Source: an uncultured Christensenella sp. (GTDB lineage Bacteria; Bacillota; Clostridia; Christensenellales; UBA3700). Taken from it: a stretch of DNA of 10,839 nucleotides. Below the pieces are notes generated by a model. The model was not told where the DNA came from. It did not search any database and worked only from the letters and a program-made list of their open reading frames with translations. How positions within the stretch are numbered: position 1 is the stretch's first letter; every line of letters begins with the position of its first letter. Position numbers and translations under genes: made by a program. Below are positions 6,502 to 10,839 of the stretch, in pieces. The DNA lies in NCBI GenBank assembly GCA_910576875.1, contig CAJTKI010000054.1, forward strand, positions 1-10,839, in the 5' to 3' direction.

Positions 6502-7578
6502 ATGAGACGTAATCGTAAATTTTTTTTGATCGTATCCGTAGCGCTGATCGCGTGCTGTCTGGCGTGCATGCTGTTCGCTTGTAACAACGAAGAGTACGAA
6601 GATTGCGTCTTTGTAGCCGATTTCGACGGCTTGACCGACAAGCCGGGCGAGACCGCTGCGGCGCAGGCGACGGCGGTGGACGCGGCGCGCTTGACGCTCA
6701 GCGCGGAAAAATCGACCGATTCCGCAGTGCTGGAATCGGCGGCGTATCTGTACAATCTCGCCAACGATAATTTGCAAAACCTCGACTTCTTCGCATCGGC
6801 GGCGGCAGGCACGGGCGGATCGACCGTCATCGGCATCCGCGGCGAAATGAGCGTGCGGCAACGCAGCGTCGTAGACGGCGATATGTGGTTCTACGAAGGC
6901 TACGGCATGATCACGAGCACCAAATCCGTTTCGTCCGGCGGCGACTCTTCTCTGGTCGGCGTCGTGCGCAGCGCACTCGATCTGTGCGAACGCAAGTATA
7001 CGCCCGACGGCGAGACGTTCTACTATCAGGACTGCGGCAACGAAGCGCTTAAAAAGGACTCGCTCGTCAACTTCTTGGGCAAAGATAATTTGACCTACGT
7101 CAAAGAAAACGGCAAACCGTACGGCAAACTGTATACCTACGACAGCCTGTACGACTATTGCAAACAGAATTACGTCCTGAAATTCCATCAGGAAAACGAC
7201 AACTCCGACATTCAGGCGAAATACCTGACCGACGCGTCGATTACCTATGATGCGAGCCAAGGACTGTATACGCTCAAAATGACCGTCGATCCCGCGTCCG
7301 ACGCGTTGGCGTTGGGAAGCGCGTCGTTGAAAGCGTCCGCGAACGCGAAGACGTTCCGCTACGATTACCAATACGTCACGTGCGAGATCTGGGACTGCGG
7401 TCTGATGCGCACGTACGTCACCGACAACAGCTGGACCGCAAAGTTGATGGGCATCGTCGAAGGCACTTCCACCAACTTGTTTACGCGCTACTTCAGCTAC
7501 AACCGCGACAGCGTGTCCAAACTGCTCCCCACGGACGCGGAGTTGGATCAACTCGTCGCGCTGTGCTCGGCGAAATAA
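6502..7578 (+). CDS. Predicted lipoprotein of unknown function
   Basis: I chose the ATG at 6502, preceded by AAGGGTGG, over an in-frame ATG 24 bp upstream; this gives 358 residues. The N-terminus MRRNRKFFLIVSVALIACC is a typical lipoprotein signal: basic, then hydrophobic. Two cysteines could be lipidated: C27 in MLFAC, or C18 in ALIAC, which fits the lipobox better but follows a short hydrophobic stretch. The mature protein would be anchored to the outer face of the membrane. The rest is polar, with many D, S, T and Y residues (for example DGDMWFYEGYGMITSTKS and GKPYGKLYTYDSLYDYC), and no further membrane segment. I recognise no family. It has its own strong promoter, possible operator repeats, a leader hairpin and a terminator, so it is an independently regulated single gene, and it runs opposite to its neighbours. 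Confidence 0.85.
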   Translation: MRRNRKFFLIVSVALIACCLACMLFACNNEEYEDCVFVADFDGLTDKPGETAAAQATAVDAARLTLSAEKSTDSAVLESAAYLYNLANDNLQNLDFFASAAAGTGGSTVIGIRGEMSVRQRSVVDGDMWFYEGYGMITSTKSVSSGGDSSLVGVVRSALDLCERKYTPDGETFYYQDCGNEALKKDSLVNFLGKDNLTYVKENGKPYGKLYTYDSLYDYCKQNYVLKFHQENDNSDIQAKYLTDASITYDASQGLYTLKMTVDPASDALALGSASLKASANAKTFRYDYQYVTCEIWDCGLMRTYVTDNSWTAKLMGIVEGTSTNLFTRYFSYNRDSVSKLLPTDAELDQLVALCSAK

Positions 7579-7674
7579 TACTGTCCACACAACACCCACC
7601 CATATTCATGTCGACCCACGCATGAATTTTGTCGGGGCAAAGAGGAAAGCCACAACGTTCCCGCTTGCTCCGGC

Positions 7675-7716
7675 AAAGGAAGACGGACAGCCGCAAGGCT
7701 GCCCGTCTTTCTTTTT
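7675..7716 (+). terminator. Intrinsic terminator after the lipoprotein gene
   Basis: Arms 7675-7692 and 7697-7714 form an 18-bp stem with one G-T wobble and one mismatch, loop GCAA, with the T-rich stretch TTTCTTTTT at 7708-7716. It lies about 100 bp after the lipoprotein stop. The complementary strand also forms the stem and carries an A-rich/T-rich tail, so it may stop leftward transcription from the GNAT gene too. Confidence 0.75.
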
Positions 7717-7965
7717 GAAAATCGGCGCAAGAAGGTTTGCAGGTTTTCTTCGTATCGAGCATCTGCGCGACGATCTTGCGTTTTATCCCGCGTGTCCCGA
7801 ACCGACGGCTGTCGTACGTCCGTTTGCGCAATATGCGCTCATATGCGATATTATCCGATCTGCCGACGCGATATCCGTACGATAACGGGAGCGTAACCGC
7901 TCTGCCCGAACGATACCCCTGACAACCAAATATCGGCAAAATCGCCGCGTCGTGCTTTGCGCAAG
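7717..7965. other. Convergent intergenic stretch, no gene supported
   Basis: This is the space between the lipoprotein terminator and the GNAT stop. The only structures are short: GAGCG-TAAC-CGCTC near 7890-7903 and CGGC...GCCG near 7933-7946, which could serve as a weak end signal for the leftward GNAT transcript. Open frames crossing it lack ribosome binding sites and overlap the terminator or the GNAT gene. Confidence 0.5.
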
Positions 7966-8466
7966 CTAGCGCGCCCGCTCGATCGGGTCGCTGTCCGCAA
8001 GGACGGTTGCGGATTTTTGCATACGGGCATTGCACAGCGATACGCCGCCGCAATCGACCGTCTGTTGCGCACATACGACATATCCCCGTCGTAAAAAGAA
8101 CGGCTGCGCCGTCACCGACGCGTCCGTCGCGATACAATCGAAATCCTTTTCCAATACATCGCACAGCGCGCCGGCGATCCCCTGCCGCATATACGCCGCA
8201 TGCACGTACAGCATCTCCAAACATCCTTGCGCGTCGATACTGCCGAAGCCGACGATCTTGCCGTCCCGTTCGGCGACTTGCGTGTTCCATTGCGCCAACT
8301 GCGCGCGCCGCAAGCGCAAACCTTGCGATTTGTCAATCCAGGCGGCGCATTGCTCCGCCGTATAATCCGCAAGATTGACCGTACGGATCGTATGCCGAAA
8401 CAGTGCCGATACTTCGTCGAAATCCGCATCCCGATAGCGTCGAATATGAATATTGTTGATTTGCAT
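7966..8466 (-). CDS. GNAT-family N-acetyltransferase, YafP-like
   Basis: The start is set at the ATG at 8466 because AAGGAG lies 6 nt before it; a second ATG two codons earlier is too close to that site. The product is 166 residues. GNAT enzymes transfer an acetyl group from acetyl-CoA to an amine. The acetyl-CoA binding motif A is in LYVHAAYMRQGIAGAL (86-101), with the Q/RxxGxG/A loop RQGIAGA (94-100). Preceding strands read GKIVGFGSID, and a typical GNAT ending, AQPFFLRRGYVV, lies at 120-131. The N-terminus IRRYRDADFDEVSALFRHTIR with DYTAEQCAAW resembles the YafP-type subgroup. The substrate cannot be told. The last 16 or so codons contain TCCGCAA/TTGCGGA, a palindrome of the same family as the array upstream of this gene, so the C-terminal tail may derive from that repeat. 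Confidence 0.93.
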   Translation of the reverse strand: MQINNIHIRRYRDADFDEVSALFRHTIRTVNLADYTAEQCAAWIDKSQGLRLRRAQLAQWNTQVAERDGKIVGFGSIDAQGCLEMLYVHAAYMRQGIAGALCDVLEKDFDCIATDASVTAQPFFLRRGYVVCAQQTVDCGGVSLCNARMQKSATVLADSDPIERAR

Positions 8467-8532
8467 CCGCATCTCCTTGTTCGATAGCGTCGTTCGCGCA
8501 TATTTACTCGTTTGTTTCCGTCGTGTTGGACT

Positions 8533-8561
8533 TTGCACAATCTATTATCTAAGATGTGCAA
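8533..8561. promoter_or_regulatory. TTGCACA-N15-TGTGCAA dyad upstream of the GNAT gene
   Basis: Perfect 7-bp arms TTGCACA (8533-8539) and TGTGCAA (8555-8561) enclose an AT-rich 15-nt spacer, about 65 bp upstream of the GNAT start. It looks like a two-site operator. The same TTGCACA word recurs at 8030, 9020 and 10387. No clear GNAT promoter was found beside it. Confidence 0.45.
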
Positions 8562-8567
8562 GTTTCG

Positions 8568-9239
8568 TTGCGGTATATCCGCAAGTTTACACCGCTTTAT
8601 GCTTTCGGGCGCATGCGATTCTTATCTTTTCGACCCGATTTTGCAGGATTCGACGTATTTCTTTGCCGTATCCGCAAGTATCCTTGCGGAAAACGCGCAA
8701 GTCCGCGCTGCTTCGCGCATTCCGAATACAGCAGATTCGCGCGTTTTTGTCCTTAAATTCGATAAAATTCGACGCTTTATCGCCCTATGTCTGCAAGTAT
8801 CCTTGCGGTATATTTGCAAGGATACGACGATTTGCGCATGCGCGTATCTGCGACAGCTCCGGTAAACATCGGATTTTGCAAGTCCGCCAACGTATTTTGT
8901 TTGTCCGCAACGAACATTGCGGAGAATCCGCATTTTTCTACGCATCGCTTAGAAATATCGTCTTATCTGCCGCGCATAATCGACAGATCGATGCGATCGC
9001 ACAATGCCGTTGCGGACAATGTGCAACGATCCTTGCGCAAAAATCGCAAGGAAACGCCGATTGGATCGAATATACAAGCGATTTTACCGTACATACCGCA
9101 GAAAACTTGGATTTTATCGCAAGGAAACGCAAATATTTTGCATTCTGCGGAAAGCATTTTATTTCGTTCCGTCGCGTTTGCGGATCCAAACCGTCTGCAC
9201 CATTCGAGAAATATGCGAAAAATCCGCAAGCGCCCTTGC
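8568..9239. repeat. Degenerate array of CCGCAA/TTGCGG palindromes in the GNAT-recF gap
   Basis: The gap of about 770 bp (8467-9238) holds no supportable gene but many related dyads: TTGCGG-N5-CCGCAA (8568-8584); TCCGCAAG-TATC-CTTGCGGA (8671-8690); CTGCAAG-TATC-CTTGCGG (8791-8808), overlapping the perfect 10-bp stem GTATCCTTGC/GCAAGGATAC (8797-8825); TCCGCAA-N6-TTGCGGA (8904-8923); GTTGC/GCAAC (9009-9027); CCTTGCG-N7-CGCAAGG (9031-9051); GCAAA/TTTGC near 9127-9139; GCAAG-CGCC-CTTGC (9226-9239, covering the recF stop). Centres are about 100-120 bp apart. A 16-nt word repeats exactly at 8674 and 8793, and a 15-nt word at 9043 and 9116. Stretches before the second and fourth palindromes also align (GATTTTGCA, then ACGTATTT and TTTG), so the array looks like decayed tandem units. 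Confidence 0.75.
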
Positions 9240-10333
9240 TATTCGGCGGGCAAAACTAGCGCCGCATCGCGGATTTCGATGCGTTTGTGCGGCACGTCCA
9301 TATCGAAGTCGGTGCACGTGATCAACGTCTGCAAGCGCGCGGAAAACTGCATCAAACGCGTACGGCGCTGTTCGTCCAGTTCGCTCAACACGTCGTCGAG
9401 CAATAGGACGGGTTTTTCGCCCGATTCCTGTTCCAACAATCCGATCTGCGCGAGCTTTAACGAGAGAGCGCTCGTTCGTTGTTGTCCCTGCGAGCCGAAT
9501 TTGCGCACGTCGATCTCGTTGACGCGGATGCACAAATCGTCCCGATGCGGACCGATGCCGGTAAACGTCAAAGATTTGTCGCGTTCCAGATTGGCGGACA
9601 GCGCATGGAGCAAAAACGCCTGCAAATCGGCTTCGGTATCGCCTTCGACGCCGCTTTCGTACGCAACGCTCGGCGTCTCCGATCCGTCCGTCAAATACGC
9701 GTGCGCATCTTGTACGAACGGCAGCACGTTTTGCGTCCATTCTCGCCGTTTTGATACGATATACGCGCCCAACTGCGCCAATTGACTGTCCCACCCGACG
9801 AGCATCTGCCGCAAGCGATCGAGATTGTACTCCGTTTTCAACAGTTTGTTGCGCTGTTGCAATACGGCGTTGTACTTGCTCAACGCGTAAAAATATTGCT
9901 TGGATTGCTGACTGAGCGAAATATCGACGAATCTGCGGCGCTCCTGCGGACTTTCTTTGATCAATTTCATTTCGTCCGGACTGAAAAACACCGGATTGAG
10001 CACGCCGAGCAACTCGCCCATTCGCGCGATCGCGATGCCGTCCACCGCGATGCGCTTTTTACCCTGCGCGTCGATCGCGAATTCCACCGTATGCGTACGG
10101 TACGTCTTGACGATCTCCACCTGTACGTACGCGTATCGCTCGCCCCAACGGATCAGTTCTTTTTCTTTGTTGGTACGCGGAGATTTGCCGATTCCGCAAC
10201 AATACACGCTCTCGATCAGATTGGTTTTGCCGCTCGCGTTTTTGCCGACGACGACGTTCAGCCCCTGATCGAACGAAAATTCCCGATCGGGGTAATTGCG
10301 AAAATTGCGAAGTCTGACGCGTCGAATGTACAT
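9239..10333 (-). CDS. recF: DNA replication and repair protein RecF
   Basis: I start at the ATG at 10333, giving MYIRRVRLRNFRNY, the standard RecF N-terminus, and 364 residues, the usual length. RecF is an SMC/ABC-like ATPase that, with RecO and RecR, loads RecA at single-strand gaps. Visible motifs: Walker A GKNASGKTN (30-38), NPVFFSPDEMKLIKESPQERRRFVD (113-137), in the conserved central region, GPHRDDL (261-267), signature GSQGQQRT (280-287), and Walker B VLLLDDVLSELD (309-320). In most bacteria recF follows dnaN in the order dnaA-dnaN-recF-gyrB on one strand; here it diverges from dnaA. No Shine-Dalgarno sequence precedes the ATG, whereas a -10 box ends 6 nt before it, so the mRNA is probably leaderless. 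An upstream in-frame ATG at 10348 is possible but also lacks a ribosome binding site. Confidence 0.97.
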   Translation of the reverse strand: MYIRRVRLRNFRNYPDREFSFDQGLNVVVGKNASGKTNLIESVYCCGIGKSPRTNKEKELIRWGERYAYVQVEIVKTYRTHTVEFAIDAQGKKRIAVDGIAIARMGELLGVLNPVFFSPDEMKLIKESPQERRRFVDISLSQQSKQYFYALSKYNAVLQQRNKLLKTEYNLDRLRQMLVGWDSQLAQLGAYIVSKRREWTQNVLPFVQDAHAYLTDGSETPSVAYESGVEGDTEADLQAFLLHALSANLERDKSLTFTGIGPHRDDLCIRVNEIDVRKFGSQGQQRTSALSLKLAQIGLLEQESGEKPVLLLDDVLSELDEQRRTRLMQFSARLQTLITCTDFDMDVPHKRIEIRDAALVLPAE

Positions 10334-10339
10334 ATCGTT

Positions 10340-10368
10340 ATTGTACATCAAAATCCGACTTTTGTCAC
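10340..10368 (-). promoter_or_regulatory. recF promoter, leaderless arrangement
   Basis: On the minus strand GTGACA (10363-10368), a 17-nt spacer and TACAAT (10340-10345) form a good promoter. The -10 box is followed by AACGAT and then the recF ATG, placing the expected transcription start at or next to the A of the start codon. Confidence 0.6.
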
Positions 10369-10386
10369 ATCTGCAAGACCGATTGT

Positions 10387-10395
10387 TGTGCAAAA
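10387..10395 (-). promoter_or_regulatory. DnaA-box-like site TTTTGCACA
   Basis: The minus strand reads TTTTGCACA, one base from the DnaA-box consensus TTATNCACA. It lies in the AT-rich recF-dnaA gap (about one third G+C by hand count). As a single near-match it is only suggestive. Confidence 0.3.
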
Positions 10396-10431
10396 ACGAT
10401 AAAATATATCCGTCAATTGTCCGATTATTTC

Positions 10432-10460
10432 TTGTAAAAAGCGCGCGTTCTTGATATAAT
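10432..10460 (+). promoter_or_regulatory. dnaA promoter, leaderless arrangement
   Basis: TTGTAA (10432-10437), a 17-nt spacer and a perfect TATAAT (10455-10460) precede dnaA. The -10 box is followed by AAGAAT and then ATG, so transcription is expected to begin at or beside the start codon. Confidence 0.7.
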
Positions 10461-10466
10461 AAGAAT

Positions 10467-10839
10467 ATGTCAGACGAAAGCAAAAAAATATGGAACGCGC
10501 TGTTGAGCGAAATTCAGGGCAAGGTGTCGACCGTGAGCTACGAAATGTGGTTTTCGCGCGCCGAGGCATTGACCGTCAGCTATAACAAACTGATTGTCGT
10601 CGTGCCGCTGAAAAACATCAAGACCATGCTGGAAAACGAATATCGCAGCACGGTGCAATGGGCGTTGGGACAGATCAAGACGTACGTTACGGACGTGCTG
10701 TTTATCCTGCCGGAAGACAAATCCGCGTATCTGGAAGACGCGGACGATCAACCGCCCCAACCCAAAGAGACGGAAAACCCGTTCGACAGCAAATTCACGT
10801 TCGACAATTTCGTCGTCGGTTCGTCCAACCAAATCGTCT
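10467..10839 (+). CDS. dnaA: Chromosomal replication initiator DnaA (N-terminal part)
   Basis: The first 124 residues of DnaA are present; the rest lies beyond the right edge. DnaA binds DnaA boxes at oriC, melts the origin and loads the helicase. Residues 1-80 are domain I, with the typical IWNALLSEIQGKVSTVSYEMWF start, the region that contacts DnaB and partner proteins. Residues about 82-103 form a short acidic and proline-rich linker, and NPFDSKFTFDNFVVGSSNQ (104-122) begins the AAA+ domain III, whose Walker motifs are outside the window. The ATG at 10467 is the only reasonable start, since an in-frame TGA lies 15 nt upstream. There is no Shine-Dalgarno sequence, unlike argS, GNAT and the HD gene. 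dnaA diverges from recF across 133 bp. Confidence 0.97.
   Translation, partial: MSDESKKIWNALLSEIQGKVSTVSYEMWFSRAEALTVSYNKLIVVVPLKNIKTMLENEYRSTVQWALGQIKTYVTDVLFILPEDKSAYLEDADDQPPQPKETENPFDSKFTFDNFVVGSSNQIV

Noticed and set aside
6283..7599. Minus-strand open frame of 438 codons opposite the lipoprotein gene
   Set aside because: The plus-strand frame has a promoter, ribosome binding site, lipoprotein signal and terminator, whereas this one has none and covers the divergent promoters.
7493..8290. Minus-strand open frame of 265 codons between GNAT and the lipoprotein
   Set aside because: It begins as an out-of-frame GNAT shadow, crosses an intrinsic terminator and ends opposite the lipoprotein gene.
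8568..9239. CRISPR array
   Set aside because: The repeats are degenerate palindromes of varying sequence separated by about 90 bp, not identical 23-40 nt repeats with unique spacers, and no cas genes are present.
8453..9259. Plus-strand open frame of 268 codons across the palindrome array
   Set aside because: It has no ribosome binding site, overlaps the starts and ends of GNAT and recF, and two other frames are also open. The repeats simply lack stop codons, and the translation repeats arbitrary words such as YPQV.
8787..9785. Plus-strand open frame of 332 codons running from the array into recF
   Set aside because: It is half repeat array and half antisense to recF, with no start signals.
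10334..10466. Canonical oriC with DnaA-box cluster
   Set aside because: The gap is AT-rich but only one box-like near-match (TTTTGCACA) is present, and no clustered TTATCCACA was found in the window.

Overview
The window looks like a chromosomal segment of a moderately high-GC Gram-positive bacterium, most likely an uncultured anaerobic member of the Bacillota/Clostridia. That is an inference from PlsY, a stand-alone HD hydrolase, a secreted DUF6273-type surface protein, strong AAGGAG-type ribosome binding sites and near-consensus sigma-70/sigma-A promoters. No tRNA, rRNA, CRISPR array or transposase gene was seen.

Layout, left to right. 1-1648 (-) is the N-terminal part of a secreted surface protein that runs off the left edge. 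1649-2064 is a gene-free stretch with two inverted, covarying hairpins around a third hairpin, a near-consensus plus-strand promoter, and the probable terminator of the next operon. 2065-6229 (-) is a tight four-gene operon transcribed right to left: plsY, ychF, argS and an HD-domain hydrolase, with a good promoter before plsY. 6502-7578 (+) is a predicted lipoprotein of unknown function with its own promoter, leader hairpin and terminator; it is the only gene in this left part on the plus strand. 7966-8466 (-) is a GNAT acetyltransferase. 8467-9238 is gene-free and filled with degenerate CCGCAA/TTGCGG palindromes spaced roughly 100-120 bp apart. 9239-10333 (-) is recF, and 10467-10839 (+) is the start of dnaA, running off the right edge.

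recF and dnaA diverge from a 133-bp AT-rich gap. Each has a promoter whose -10 box ends exactly 6 nt before the ATG and neither has a Shine-Dalgarno sequence, so both mRNAs look leaderless. Nearly all genes to the left point left and dnaA points right, as expected if replication starts at or near this gap. The palindrome array and several TTGCACA motifs lie on the recF side and may belong to an origin-proximal region, but this is unproven.

Functionally the operon joins membrane phospholipid synthesis (PlsY), ribosome-associated ATP/GTPase activity (YchF) and translation (ArgRS), with RecF and DnaA next door for replication and repair. The least explained parts are the two non-coding regions, 1700-1885 and 8568-9239.
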